Below, in pieces: positions 34,098 to 43,276 of a stretch of DNA of 64,000 bases. The position numbers and the translations under genes were made by a program. The first letter of the stretch is position 1. Each line of letters begins with the position of its first letter. The stretch covers positions 1,922,001-1,986,000 of the forward strand of contig NZ_JAVDVK010000001.1 in the NCBI RefSeq assembly GCF_031456835.1, in the 5' to 3' direction. The notes under the pieces were generated by a model. That model searched no databases. It was not told the DNA's origin and saw nothing but the letters and a program-made list of their open reading frames with translations. The DNA is from Leifsonia shinshuensis (GTDB lineage: Bacteria > Actinomycetota > Actinomycetes > Actinomycetales > Microbacteriaceae).

Positions 34098-35135
34098 TCA
34101 GCGCCGCTCGACCGCGGCGTCCGCCCGCCGTAGCACGCTCTCGGCGCGACGGGCGCCGCGGCGGACGCTGGTGACCAGCACGAGCGACCGGACGGCGACC
34201 GCGAGCACCACCGCGGTGGGCAGCGCGACCACCAGCCACGCGACGAGCTGCCACCCGGCGAAGCCCGCGATCGACAGCCACTCGACGCCGTACCCCGCCG
34301 CGGCCGCCACCGGGAACGTGAACGACCAGAATCCCAGAGAGAACGGGAGCACCCGGTAGCGCGTGATCAGCGCGAGCTGCTGCAGGGCCATCAGCACGAG
34401 GAGGCCGAGCAGTGCCGTCGAGACCGCGTCCGCGTGCTCACCGTTCATCGTGAACCACGCGGTGCCGGCGACGGCGGGCGGAGCGAGCAGGATGGCGCAG
34501 GTCGGCGTGAGCGCCGCCGGCAGCGGCGGGAAGAACGCCAGCCGCGCGAGCAGGACGGTCGAGATCACGACCCAGAAGAAGATTCCGACCGCGAAGGCCG
34601 CCATCGCGACTCCCGGCAGCCCGACCTTGAACGAGGTCGTCGCCCCGATCAGGCCCGCGGCGACCGTCGGGAGCAGGTAGCCGCCGTGGAACGCCTCCGG
34701 CGGGAGGCTGCCCGTGTGCCAGTACGCCAGGATCCAGCCGGCGAACCCGGCGGCCACCACGAGCGAGACGACCACGACGACGAGGCCCGCGACGGGGACG
34801 AAACGGTACAGGTCGGCGCCCAGCAGCATCCCGACGACCGGCACCAGCGCCGCGATCGGGCCCTGCGCGGGGTGCCGCAACTGCGCGGCCAGCGTCTCGG
34901 CGCTCCGGGCGCCGCGCCGCAGGTGCGCGACGATGAGCCACAGCCACGCGACGAGGACGACCACCCAGAGCAGCTGTCCGATCAGCTCCGGCACGCCGAG
35001 GAGCCGGCCTGCCGTGGTCCAGACCCCCGCCAGACCGGCCAGGCCGAACGCGATGGCCAGGGTGTTGAGCGGGATGCGCTGAGCCGAACGCCGTCGGGCG
35101 GGCGTCCCCGCGGTGTCGCCTGCGGTGGTGCTCAC
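34098..35135 (-). CDS. TehA/TDT-family transporter
   Basis: 345-residue integral membrane protein with about ten helices. PLNTLAIAFGLAGLAGVW at the start, the central YWHTGSLPPEAFHGGYLLPTVAAGLIG and later TPTCAILLAPPAVAG are those of the tellurite-resistance/dicarboxylate transporter family related to SLAC1 anion channels. GTG start at 35135 follows AAAGGACTGCC. Function may be tellurite or organic-acid export; a TelA gene lies far away and gives no direct support. Confidence 0.88.
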   Translation of the reverse strand: MSTTAGDTAGTPARRRSAQRIPLNTLAIAFGLAGLAGVWTTAGRLLGVPELIGQLLWVVVLVAWLWLIVAHLRRGARSAETLAAQLRHPAQGPIAALVPVVGMLLGADLYRFVPVAGLVVVVVSLVVAAGFAGWILAYWHTGSLPPEAFHGGYLLPTVAAGLIGATTSFKVGLPGVAMAAFAVGIFFWVVISTVLLARLAFFPPLPAALTPTCAILLAPPAVAGTAWFTMNGEHADAVSTALLGLLVLMALQQLALITRYRVLPFSLGFWSFTFPVAAAAGYGVEWLSIAGFAGWQLVAWLVVALPTAVVLAVAVRSLVLVTSVRRGARRAESVLRRADAAVERR

Positions 35136-35224
35136 GGCAGTCCTTTCGTCGGAGCCTCACGCTAGCGCGGGCCGCGTCCCCCGAAAAGCGCGCACGCGGC
35201 GAGGGCCGGTGACAGACTGAGCGC

Positions 35225-36067
35225 ATGACCTCCCCCGTCCTGCTCATCACCGGCACCTCGTCCGGCATCGGTCTGGAGTCGGCCGTCGCCGCCGCCCGTC
35301 ACGGCTTCCGCGTGGTCGCCACCATGCGCGACCTCGACAAGGCCGAGCCGCTCCGCGCCGCGGCCGGGGAGGCGGGCGTCGACCTCGACCTCCAGCGCTT
35401 GGACGTCACGGACGAGCGCTCCGTCGCCGACTGCATCGGCTACATCCGGGAGGCCTACGGGCGGCTGGATGCCCTGCTCAACAACGCGGGCGCCGGCCAC
35501 GTCGGGACCATCGAGCTGGAGACCATCGACGACGTGCGCTCGGTGATGGAGGTGAACTTCTTCGGCGTCGTCTCCCTCACCCGTGCCGCCCTTCCGCTGC
35601 TGCGCGAGAGCCGTGGGCGCGTCGTCACCGTCTCGAGCGTCGGCGGCGTCGTGGGCCAGCCGTTCAACGAGGCGTACTGCGCGGCGAAGTTCGCCGTCGA
35701 GGGCTTCATGGAGTCGCTGACGCCCGTCGCCGCCACCGTCGGCGTCCGCGTGACCGTCGTCGAGCCGGGAGCCGTGAGTACCGAGTTCGTCGCGAACGTC
35801 GGACTCGACGCGAACCACCCCGCCTACGGCACCCCGTACGAGCCCGCGTTCAGCGCCTACCTCGCCCGCACGGCCGGGGCCTTCGATCCCTCGGTCGCGC
35901 AGGCGCCCGAGGGCGTCGCCGGGGTCATCCTCGGCGTGCTCGACGCGGAGCAGCCGCCGGCGCGCATCCAGACCTCCGAGAACGCGGTCCGCTTCGCCGG
36001 GATCAAGCTCTCCGACCTCGACGGCTCGCACGTGCAGGCCGTCACTGCGCACTGGATGCAGGGTTGA
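35225..36067 (+). CDS. Classical SDR-family oxidoreductase
   Basis: 280 residues. TGTSSGIG (about 9-16) cofactor site, NNAG (about 88-91), catalytic serine in VSSVGG and YCAAK (about 156-160), so the full Ser-Tyr-Lys set is present, unlike the SDR near 29.5 kb. Long C-terminal part with NVGLDANHP suggests a ketoreductase-type member. Substrate unknown. It precedes the polysaccharide exporter by about 70 bp but is not obviously part of it. Confidence 0.9.
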   Translation: MTSPVLLITGTSSGIGLESAVAAARHGFRVVATMRDLDKAEPLRAAAGEAGVDLDLQRLDVTDERSVADCIGYIREAYGRLDALLNNAGAGHVGTIELETIDDVRSVMEVNFFGVVSLTRAALPLLRESRGRVVTVSSVGGVVGQPFNEAYCAAKFAVEGFMESLTPVAATVGVRVTVVEPGAVSTEFVANVGLDANHPAYGTPYEPAFSAYLARTAGAFDPSVAQAPEGVAGVILGVLDAEQPPARIQTSENAVRFAGIKLSDLDGSHVQAVTAHWMQG

Positions 36068-36138
36068 CCGTGTAAATTGAACCGGTTGGGGTCGGCTGGG
36101 TGCGTGCCCGTCTCGCACCGATGAACCGTTGGGGATCG

Positions 36139-36975
36139 ATGTCTTATCTGCACGAGGTCGTCTCGTCGCGCGAACTGCTCTACAACCTGACCCTGCGCGA
36201 GGTCCGCGGCCAGTACAAGCGCACCTTCATTGGTCAGCTGTGGTCGCTGGTGAACCCGCTCGCGACGATGCTCGTCTACACGATCGTCTTCGCGTTCATC
36301 CTGCGGGTCACGCCGGCGCCGGGCGACCCGTCGGGTCTCGACGTCTTCCCGGTGTGGCTGCTCTGCGGCCTGCTGCCGTTCACGTTCTTCGCCGCCGTGG
36401 TGCAGGGCGGCATGGGGTCGCTGATCGCCAACGCGGGGCTCATCCAGAAGGTGTACTTCTCGCGGATCGTCCTGCCCCTGTCGACCGTCGGCTCGGTCGG
36501 GTTCAACTGGTTGTTCGAGATGGGCGTCCTGGTCGTCGTGCTGATGATCTGCGGCGCCTGGGTGCTGCCCTGGCTGCCGTTCGTGCTGGTGATCATGCTC
36601 GTCCTCGCCGTCTTCGCGACCGGGCTCGCGCTGATGCTCTCGGTGGCGAACGTCTACTTCCGCGACACCCAGTACTTCATGGGGATCATCCTGCAGCTGT
36701 GGATGTACCTGACGCCGATCATCTACCCCGTCTCGCTCATCGTCGCCCAGTCGAAGGAGGTGGGCGGGCTGTTCGGCACGAGCATCACCATCCTGGACAT
36801 CTACCGCCTGAACCCCCTGGAGCGCTTCGTCGAGGTGTTCCGCAACCTCCTCTACGACAACCGGTGGCCGCGGGCCGACGACGTCTGGTACTGCGTGATC
36901 TCGGCGGCGATCGCCTTCGCCGTCGGGCTCTGGGTGTTCCGCCGCAACGAGAAGGGGCTGGCCGAGGCCGTATGA
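36139..36975 (+). CDS. Polysaccharide ABC exporter permease (Wzm-like)
   Basis: 278 residues, ABC-2 type with six helices. N-terminal amphipathic ELLYNLTLREVRGQYKRT, the FIGQLWSLVNPLATM signature and the late YLTPIIYPVSLI, NPLERFVEVFRNLL are typical of O-antigen/teichoic acid exporters. ATG at 36139 follows GGGGAT; ATG 36121 and GTG 36100 are in-frame options. Its stop overlaps the ATPase start (ATGA). With the facing glycosyltransferase operon it makes a cell-surface glycan synthesis and export locus. Confidence 0.92.
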   Translation: MSYLHEVVSSRELLYNLTLREVRGQYKRTFIGQLWSLVNPLATMLVYTIVFAFILRVTPAPGDPSGLDVFPVWLLCGLLPFTFFAAVVQGGMGSLIANAGLIQKVYFSRIVLPLSTVGSVGFNWLFEMGVLVVVLMICGAWVLPWLPFVLVIMLVLAVFATGLALMLSVANVYFRDTQYFMGIILQLWMYLTPIIYPVSLIVAQSKEVGGLFGTSITILDIYRLNPLERFVEVFRNLLYDNRWPRADDVWYCVISAAIAFAVGLWVFRRNEKGLAEAV

Positions 36976-37712
36976 GCGAGATCGCCGTCTCCGTCGAGCA
37001 CGTGAGCAAGAAGTTCCGGCTGTACCACGAGCGGAATCAGTCCATCAAGTCGGCCATCATGCGCGGTCGCATCTCGCTGCACGAGGACTTCCAGGCGCTC
37101 AAGGACGTCTCGTTCGACGTGCCCGCCGGCTCCACGTTCGGCCTGATCGGGAGCAACGGATCGGGCAAGTCGACCCTGCTCAAGTGCCTTGCCAAGATCT
37201 ACTACCCCGAGCAGGGCCGCATCACCATGAACGGACGGATGGCCGCGCTGCTGGAGGTGGGCAGCGGCTTCCACCAGGAGCTGTCCGGCCGCGAGAACGT
37301 CTTCCTGAACGGGTCGATCCTCGGCATGTCGAGGAAGGAGATCACCCGGAAGTTCGACGAGATCGTCGAGTTCTCCGGCGTCTCCGAGTTCATCGACCAG
37401 CCGGTGAAGAACTACTCGACCGGCATGTACGTGCGGCTCGGCTTCGCCATCGCGATCAACGTCGACCCGGACATCCTGGTGGTGGACGAGGTGCTCGCCG
37501 TCGGCGACGCCGAGTTCCAGGAGAAGTGCCGGCAGAAGTTCGCCGAGTTCAAGGCAGTCGGCAAGACCGTGATCCTGGTCAGCCACTCGATGGACCAGGT
37601 GCAGGACATGTGCGACTCCGTCGCGTGGCTGAACCACGGCGAGCTGCTCGCGGTCGGCGACGCCGAGTCGACCGTCGAGGCGTACCTCGGGCCGCACTCC
37701 CTCGAGGGCTGA
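36972..37712 (+). CDS. Polysaccharide ABC exporter ATPase (Wzt-like)
   Basis: 246 residues. Walker A GSNGSGKST at 60-68, signature region YSTGMYVRLG at 148-157 (atypical LSGGQ, as usual for this family), Walker B ILVVDEVLAVGD at 168-179 and switch His at 205. It ends right after the nucleotide-binding domain and lacks the extra carbohydrate-binding domain found in some O-antigen Wzt proteins, resembling TagH/RfbE-like short forms. ATGA overlap with the permease gene. The next gene is convergent. Confidence 0.93.
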   Translation: MSEIAVSVEHVSKKFRLYHERNQSIKSAIMRGRISLHEDFQALKDVSFDVPAGSTFGLIGSNGSGKSTLLKCLAKIYYPEQGRITMNGRMAALLEVGSGFHQELSGRENVFLNGSILGMSRKEITRKFDEIVEFSGVSEFIDQPVKNYSTGMYVRLGFAIAINVDPDILVVDEVLAVGDAEFQEKCRQKFAEFKAVGKTVILVSHSMDQVQDMCDSVAWLNHGELLAVGDAESTVEAYLGPHSLEG

Positions 37713-37713
37713 C

Positions 37714-37731
37714 GCCGGTCAGGCGACCGGC
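37714..37731. terminator. Short hairpin between convergent exporter and glycosyltransferase genes
   Basis: GCCGGTC (37714-37720), loop AGGC, GACCGGC (37725-37731): perfect 7-bp stem. It starts just after the wzt-like stop and contains the stop of the opposing glycosyltransferase gene. No T-run, so termination is only likely by position. Confidence 0.4.
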
Positions 37732-38873
37732 TCGGCTGCCGGCTCGGCCGCCGCCTCGGCTGCGAGCGCGGCCTCCATCACCCGGAGGCGGCCCCACAGC
37801 TGGCTGTCGACGCCGTAGTGGCGGCGTGCCACCGAGAGACCGGCCTGGGCGAGCCGTGCGATGCCGCCCGGCGCCTCCATCAGCTCCAGGATGCGGTGCA
37901 CGATGTCGTCGGCGTCCGGCTGGACGATGAGGATGTTGCGCCCGTCCATGAACATCCGGTTCTGGTCGAGCGCGTCCGTCGCGACGATGCCGGCCCCGCA
38001 GAGCGCTGCCTCCACCACCGAGCCGAGGGGGAACCCGTCGAAGGCGTGCGACGCCAGCACGCCGGGCCGGTTCGGCGAGACGATGAGGTCCATCGTGCTG
38101 TACGCGCTGCGCAGCTCCGCAGTCTCGAGGACGCCGTGGAAGGTGAGGACGTCCGCGAGATCCGACACGTCGAGGTCGCCCTCCGAGAAGCCGCCGATCA
38201 CGTGGGCGTCCAGCGGGACTCCGGCGTCGCGCAGACCGCGGACCGTGTCGAGGAAGAGGTCGTACCCCTTGTCCCTGCCGCCCTCGGTGTACTTGTGCGC
38301 GGCGAACGCCAGGCGCAGGGCCGGCGTGCCGTCCGGGGATCCGGGCGCGTAGTAGTCGGTGCGGAAGCCCGCCCCGGGGCCGAGGTAGAGCGGGCTGACG
38401 ACGACGCCCAGGATCTCCGTGACCGGCACCTCCGGAGCCCGCTCCCGCACGTGCTCGGTCACCAGCGGCTGCGTCGTGATGACGTGCCGCAGCAGCGGGG
38501 AGCCGAGCACCCGATCCAGCTTGCGCTCCGCTTCCGGGTCGCCGAGGTACAGCCCGCCGCCCGGGTAGAGCGTGACGACGAACGGCGTCCCCGTCTCCTC
38601 CAGGTCGTCGAGGTAGTAGGCGGCGTTGTTGAGGAACGTCATCCAGGCGAGGGAGGCGCCCGCGAGCTCCTCCTTCGAGTAGTGCCCGATCCGGTCCACG
38701 AACTCCGGATACCGCGCCGCGTAGGGCGGGAGCTGGTGCAGCAGCGGCTGGGTCGTCAGCACGCGCGAAACGGCGTTCCGCCGCATCAGCCAGTTGAACT
38801 CCGCGACGCGGAACCCGGTGGCCAGGTCGGGGAAGATGTCGTCGAGGACGACGACGCCCGTCGGCGACGTCAC
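37719..38873 (-). CDS. GT4-like glycosyltransferase
   Basis: 384 residues, GT-B fold. Central region HKYTEGGRDKGYDLFLDTVRGL, then AHVIGGFSEGD, and the donor-site helix MDLIVSPNRPGVLASHAFDGFPLGSVVEAALCG match family-4-type glycosyltransferases. The C-terminus is Ala/Glu-rich (AAEAAAEPAAEPVA). GTG start at 38873 overlaps the upstream GT2 gene stop (GTGA). Last gene of the glycan operon. Donor and acceptor unknown. Confidence 0.85.
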   Translation of the reverse strand: MTSPTGVVVLDDIFPDLATGFRVAEFNWLMRRNAVSRVLTTQPLLHQLPPYAARYPEFVDRIGHYSKEELAGASLAWMTFLNNAAYYLDDLEETGTPFVVTLYPGGGLYLGDPEAERKLDRVLGSPLLRHVITTQPLVTEHVRERAPEVPVTEILGVVVSPLYLGPGAGFRTDYYAPGSPDGTPALRLAFAAHKYTEGGRDKGYDLFLDTVRGLRDAGVPLDAHVIGGFSEGDLDVSDLADVLTFHGVLETAELRSAYSTMDLIVSPNRPGVLASHAFDGFPLGSVVEAALCGAGIVATDALDQNRMFMDGRNILIVQPDADDIVHRILELMEAPGGIARLAQAGLSVARRHYGVDSQLWGRLRVMEAALAAEAAAEPAAEPVA

Positions 38874-40915
38874 CGGCCCACCACCTGCCGCAGCTGCCGC
38901 ACCGCGCGCTGGGGCCACGAGCGCACCGGGACCTCGCGCATCCGCGCCCACACGTGGCGTGCCAGCTCGCCGCTCGGGGTGGTCATGACCGCACCGCGCC
39001 ACGTCTCGCCGTGCTCCAGCTGCGAGAGCCACTGACGCGTCGCATCGGACATCTCGTGGACCTCGGTGCCCGCCAGCGCGTGGAGGCTCAGCTCGGTGAA
39101 CCCGTAGCGGGAGCGCATCAGCAACTCGGTGTTCTCGTCGCCCAGCAGCATCCGCAGGCAGCGCAGCCCGTGCACCCGGTTCGGCTCGGACATGGCGCAG
39201 GGCAGGTTGCACCAGAGCAGCGCGATCTCGCAGGCCCGCTCGTCCGGGAAGGTGAAGTGCGGGTTCACCATCACGTCGCCGAACGCCTCGATGAGCAGCT
39301 GGTCGCTGCAGCCGTCGAAGAAGCGCTCGTCCACCGCGATGTGCTCGTTGAAGCCGCGGATGACGTTCGCCCGGCTGTTCGCGCTCGCGTTCTGCTCCGC
39401 CTCGAGCAGCCGGAAGCGCACCAGGTCCTCGTCGCCGAGCACGTGGATGGGCCAGTGCTTGACCAGGGTGATCCAGCGGTCGAAGTCCGGCAGCTGGCGC
39501 ATCCGGTTGTCGTAGAGCCCGTGCTCGATGTAGAACTGCCGCCGGATGAGCACGCTGGGGTGGCAGAGCGCGTTCCCGTTCTCGAAGAAGTAGCGCAGCC
39601 ACTGCGCCTGCGACCGGTTGCGCTGCCGGAAGACGTTGTGCCAGTGCGGGATGCGCTCGGGCGCCAGCAGCTCGCCGTCCTCGCCGACGAAGCGGGCGCT
39701 CGTGAACACGGCACCTACGTCGGGGTTGGCCTCGAAGGCGTCCAGCTGCCGCTGCAGCTTGTGCAGCTCCCACGCGTCGTCGGAGTTGATCACGGCGACG
39801 AACTCGGCGCGGGCCTGCTGGATCGCGAAGTTCAGCGCGGACGCGGCGCCCTGGTTGGTGTCGAAGCGGTAGACGCGCATCCGCGGGTCGGCGAAGCGCG
39901 CGACGACCTCCATCGAGCCGTCCTTGGACGCGTCGTCGACGACGATCAGCTCCAGGTCGGTGACCGTCTGGTCGAGCACGCTCGAGATGGCCTCCTCGAT
40001 CCACCGCTCGTGGTTGTAGGAGGTCATCACCACCGAGACGCGCGGCGCCGGGCCGATCATCCGCGGGATGGGCAGCGCCACCTCGGAGGGCAGCGGCCCG
40101 GCCGGGCCGTCGAGCACGTCCGCGAGCTGCACGGCACGGGCCTCCAGGTCGTGCAGCAGCCGCGTGAGCTCGACCTGCACCTCCGGCGTCGACAGCTCGA
40201 TGTAGCGCGGCAGCAGGCGGCGGATGCGCTCGTCGCGCTCCCGCCGCGAGGCCTTCGACCACTCCCCGCCCGAGTGCTGGCGGTAGAGGGTGAGCACCTG
40301 GGGGATGAACCCGGCGTCCCCGAAGGCGAGAACGGACAGGTTCACCATCCAGTCGTACGAGGTGATCTCGAACACCTCCGGCGAGAGCCGCTCGAGCGCA
40401 TCGGCGCGGTACATGCACGCCGAGAAGGTCGCGAACCAGTTGACCTCCGCGAGCCGGCGCGCATTCACCGAGGTGGACATCCGCGAGAAACCGATGGCGG
40501 GGGCGATGCTGGCGGCGCCGGTCGACTCGTCGTGCAGCAGCACGCGGCAGGCGACCATCGAGTGCTCCGGGTGCTCGAGCAGGTGGTCGATCTGGAGGCG
40601 CAGCTTGTCGACGGAGATCCACTCGTCGTCGCCCTCCAGCACCGCGATGAACTCGCCGCGCGCGGACGAGAAGCCGCGCGCGTAGTTCAGCGTGATGCCG
40701 AGACGCGGCGCCTCGTCCAGCACCGTGATGTCGAGGTCGCTGCTCTCCGCCCAGGCGAGCAGCCGCTCCCGCGTGCCGTCGCTGGAGTCGTCGTCGGCGA
40801 CGACGACCTCGAACGGGTGCGGGCAGTCCTGGGACTCGATCGAGGCGATGGCCCGGTCGATGAACTGCAGGTGGTTGTGGGTGACCAGCAGAACGGTCGC
40901 CACGGGAGCCGTCAC
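38870..40915 (-). CDS. Tandem GT2 glycosyltransferase
   Basis: 681 residues with two family-2 domains. Domain 1 (about 1-250): VLLVTHNHLQFIDRAIASI, VVVADDDSSDGT, VLEGDDEW. Domain 2 (about 290-520): VSVVMTSYNHERWIEEAISS, LIVVDDASKDGS and the DxD-like INSDDAW. A helical tail follows. Two active sites could build a disaccharide or repeat unit. GTG start 40915 overlaps the aminotransferase stop, and its own stop overlaps the next gene, both by 4 nt. Cytosolic, likely acting on lipid-linked glycan. Confidence 0.9.
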   Translation of the reverse strand: MTAPVATVLLVTHNHLQFIDRAIASIESQDCPHPFEVVVADDDSSDGTRERLLAWAESSDLDITVLDEAPRLGITLNYARGFSSARGEFIAVLEGDDEWISVDKLRLQIDHLLEHPEHSMVACRVLLHDESTGAASIAPAIGFSRMSTSVNARRLAEVNWFATFSACMYRADALERLSPEVFEITSYDWMVNLSVLAFGDAGFIPQVLTLYRQHSGGEWSKASRRERDERIRRLLPRYIELSTPEVQVELTRLLHDLEARAVQLADVLDGPAGPLPSEVALPIPRMIGPAPRVSVVMTSYNHERWIEEAISSVLDQTVTDLELIVVDDASKDGSMEVVARFADPRMRVYRFDTNQGAASALNFAIQQARAEFVAVINSDDAWELHKLQRQLDAFEANPDVGAVFTSARFVGEDGELLAPERIPHWHNVFRQRNRSQAQWLRYFFENGNALCHPSVLIRRQFYIEHGLYDNRMRQLPDFDRWITLVKHWPIHVLGDEDLVRFRLLEAEQNASANSRANVIRGFNEHIAVDERFFDGCSDQLLIEAFGDVMVNPHFTFPDERACEIALLWCNLPCAMSEPNRVHGLRCLRMLLGDENTELLMRSRYGFTELSLHALAGTEVHEMSDATRQWLSQLEHGETWRGAVMTTPSGELARHVWARMREVPVRSWPQRAVRQLRQVVGR

Positions 40916-42048
40916 AGCACTCCGCCTTTCTGATGCCAGCGGACGATGTCCGCGATCCGGTCCGCGTCCTCCAGGCTCAGGCCGCCGTACAGCGGGAGGG
41001 CGATGACCTCCTGCGCCGCCTTCCGCGCGACCGGCAGGTGCTTCGCGCTCGGGAGCTCGTTGTACGGCTCGAAGTCGCTGCACAGCGGCGAGAAGTACTT
41101 GCGGCTGATCACGTTGAGCGACCGGAGCGTGGTGTGCAGGTCGTCGCGCGTGCTGCCGAACTCCTCGGCGTCGACCCGCAGCACGAAGTACTGGACGATG
41201 CCGTCCGCTCCGGAGACGACGCGGATGCCCGGGATTCCTTCGAGCGCCTCCAGGTACCGGTTCGCGACGGCGAGCCGCTGGTCGATCTCCGCGTCGATCA
41301 GGTCGAGCATGGAGAGGCCCATCGCGGCGTGCACCTCGGACATCTTGCCGTTGAGGCCCAGGCCCTTGACGTCGTTCTCGTTGACGATGCCGAAGTTGCG
41401 GATGAGCCGGAGCCTGCGGTCGACATCCTGGTCCGCCGTGATCAGGGCGCCGCCCTCCACCGAGTGGAACAGCTTGGTGGCGTGGAAGCTGAGCATCGTG
41501 ATGTCGCCGAGGCGGTGCGGCTCGCCGCCGATCACGGGCGCCGAGCGGCCGAAGATGTGCGCGCCGTCGTAGATGACCCGGAGGTCGTTGCGGCGGGCGA
41601 TCGCGTCGATCGCGGCGGTGTCGCAGAACCGTCCGTAGACGTGGGTGCCCATCACGGCGCCCACCTCGGAGTCGACCGCCTCTTCGAGCTTCACCGGGTC
41701 GAGGGTGAGCGTGTCGTCGATGTCGACGAAGACCGGCTCCAGGCCGAGCAGCGAGATCGCGTGCACCGTCGCGGGGAAGGTGAACGGCGTCACCGCGATC
41801 TTGCGGCGCTCCAGCTGGAGCGAGCTGACGGCGGCGATGAGCGCGCTCATGCCGTTGTTCCAGAGCGAGACGCGGCCGGACCCGATCCGCTCCCCCACCG
41901 CGAGCTCGAGCATCTCGTGCATCGGGCCCATGTTGGTGAGGATGTTCGAGGCCCAGATGCTCTCGAGCCGGCGGATGTAGTCGGTGAGCGGCGGGAGCGC
42001 GGGCCGGCTCACGTAGACGGGACGCTCGAACGGGAGGGGCGTGTTCAC
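40912..42048 (-). CDS. DegT/DnrJ/EryC1 sugar aminotransferase
   Basis: 378-residue PLP enzyme that transfers an amino group to a nucleotide keto-sugar. PLP lysine is K192 in SFHATKLFHSVEGGAL; cofactor contacts VTPFTFPATVHAI and YDGAHIFG are seen, with ATKLFHSVEGGALIT and NFG(I) following. The adjacent hexapeptide acyltransferase probably acylates the new amino group, so the operon may make an N-acyl amino deoxysugar for the exported glycan. GTG start 42048 overlaps the acyltransferase stop. Confidence 0.92.
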   Translation of the reverse strand: MNTPLPFERPVYVSRPALPPLTDYIRRLESIWASNILTNMGPMHEMLELAVGERIGSGRVSLWNNGMSALIAAVSSLQLERRKIAVTPFTFPATVHAISLLGLEPVFVDIDDTLTLDPVKLEEAVDSEVGAVMGTHVYGRFCDTAAIDAIARRNDLRVIYDGAHIFGRSAPVIGGEPHRLGDITMLSFHATKLFHSVEGGALITADQDVDRRLRLIRNFGIVNENDVKGLGLNGKMSEVHAAMGLSMLDLIDAEIDQRLAVANRYLEALEGIPGIRVVSGADGIVQYFVLRVDAEEFGSTRDDLHTTLRSLNVISRKYFSPLCSDFEPYNELPSAKHLPVARKAAQEVIALPLYGGLSLEDADRIADIVRWHQKGGVL

Positions 42049-42578
42049 GGCTTCCGTCCCTCCTCGAAGGCGCGGTGGCCGGCCAGGACGCCCTCGCGGT
42101 CGCGGTCGCGCAGCCTCCGGTTGCCGAGGTAGACGCCCCACGGCTCCAGGTCGCGCGTCACGACGGTGTTGGCGCCGACGGTCGCGCCCTCGCCGATGGT
42201 GACGCCCGGGAGGACGACGGCGTTCGCCCCGATGACGCAGAAGCGCCCGACGGTGACGGGTGCGCGCGTGGTGTTGCGGTACGCCTCGTCGAGCGTCGAG
42301 TTGCCGAAGCCGGGGCCGGTGAAGTCGTCGGTGCCGGTCAGGATGCGCGCACCCTGGGACAGCGCGACGAAGTCGCCGAGCCGCACCTCCTGGCCTCCCG
42401 TGATGGACGAGAAGCACGCCAGGTGCACGTAATTGCCGAGCGTGATCGGCTCCCGGGCCACGACGAGCACGAAGTCGTCGATCAGCACGGGGTCGCCGAA
42501 GTGGATGTTCTCGCGCCCGATGATGCGGGCGCTTTCGTAGATAGTCTGCACATTCCCCCCGGGTTCAGCCGTCGGCAC
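42045..42578 (-). CDS. Left-handed beta-helix acyltransferase
   Basis: About 177 residues with hexapeptide repeats (VLIDDFVLVVAREPITLGNY, then VGRFCVIGANAVVLPGVTIGEG, ATVGANTVVTRD), a trimeric acetyltransferase fold that uses acyl-CoA. It is first in the glycan operon and likely acylates the amino sugar. GTG 42578 is the longest start, but lies in one arm of an inverted repeat; GTG 42551, preceded by GGGGGG, would give VQTIYESARIIG and fits homologues as well. Confidence 0.88.
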   Translation of the reverse strand: MPTAEPGGNVQTIYESARIIGRENIHFGDPVLIDDFVLVVAREPITLGNYVHLACFSSITGGQEVRLGDFVALSQGARILTGTDDFTGPGFGNSTLDEAYRNTTRAPVTVGRFCVIGANAVVLPGVTIGEGATVGANTVVTRDLEPWGVYLGNRRLRDRDREGVLAGHRAFEEGRKP

Positions 42579-42630
42579 TCGTGCTCTCGGCGAACCCGTG
42601 GTAGAACGACCAGGTTTCCGGCACGAGTGC
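42575..42630. promoter_or_regulatory. Inverted repeat in the leader of the glycan operon
   Basis: GCACTCGTGC (42575-42584) and GCACGAGTGC (42621-42630) are exact reverse complements, 36 nt apart. The first arm contains the upstream GTG start codon of the acyltransferase. On the minus strand a -10-like TATAAC lies at 42638-42633, right before the second arm. The repeat could be a regulator site or an mRNA stem hiding the first start. Confidence 0.4.
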
Positions 42631-42716
42631 AGGTTATAGAGAAACGCGAGCTAAATGAAATCGGCCGGTTTCGAGGGTCGCGGAGCGGCGCTCCGGCCGG
42701 TGGTCCACGGCCCCGT

Positions 42717-43232
42717 TCAGCCCGCGAGTTCGCGAACGAACGTCAGCAGTTGCAGCGTCCGGCCGTCCGGAAGCGCAATCGTGCCCTCGCGCTCGGAGCG
42801 GCGGCTGAAGCCCAGCTTGCGGTACAGGGCGTGGGCGCCGAGCATGTCCGGCCCGCTGTTCATGACGACCGCATGCTGGCCGCGAGCGGCCGCCTGCTCC
42901 ATCGCGAACTCGGTGAGCGCGATCCCGATCCCCCGGCCGCGCGCCTCCGGGTGGGTGGCGAGCAGGCGGAAGTACAGCTCGTCCGGGCCGATCCGGCCGC
43001 CGTCGTCGATCCCCTGCCTGAGCAGGGCGATCGTGCCGAGCAGCGCGCCGGTGCGCGCATCCTCGGCCACGAAGAACTCGTACTCGTCGGCCAGCGCCTC
43101 CGGGTGCTTGAGCTCCTCGCGATAGTTCGCGGGCAGGTCGTCGTAGTCGTGCGTGTAAGCCGAGTGGGTGAGTTCGCCGATCGCGGGGAACTCGTCGGGG
43201 GATGCGGGGCGGATGACGAACGTGGAGGTCAC
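42717..43232 (-). CDS. GNAT N-acetyltransferase
   Basis: 171 residues. Acetyl-CoA motif A LLATHPEARGRGIGIALTEFAM (about 92-113) and the late MLGAHALYRKLGFSRR match the GNAT fold. GTG start. Lies behind the glycan operon but is separated by 138 bp of promoter-like sequence, so it is probably separate. Substrate unknown. Confidence 0.88.
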   Translation of the reverse strand: MTSTFVIRPASPDEFPAIGELTHSAYTHDYDDLPANYREELKHPEALADEYEFFVAEDARTGALLGTIALLRQGIDDGGRIGPDELYFRLLATHPEARGRGIGIALTEFAMEQAAARGQHAVVMNSGPDMLGAHALYRKLGFSRRSEREGTIALPDGRTLQLLTFVRELAG

Positions 43233-43276
43233 CCGTCCAGTATCGCCCGCGCGGCCGACACGGCCGGCCGCGCGCC

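Noticed and set aside
34098..35135. Linking the TehA-like transporter and TelA protein into one tellurite system
   Set aside because: They are 23 kb apart with no shared context, and both families have other roles.
38877..40622. Continuous upstream extension of the GT4 glycosyltransferase frame through the GT2 gene
   Set aside because: The upstream part is an Arg/Ala-rich shadow; the GT2 gene in another frame has clear domains, and the GTGA overlap defines the true start.
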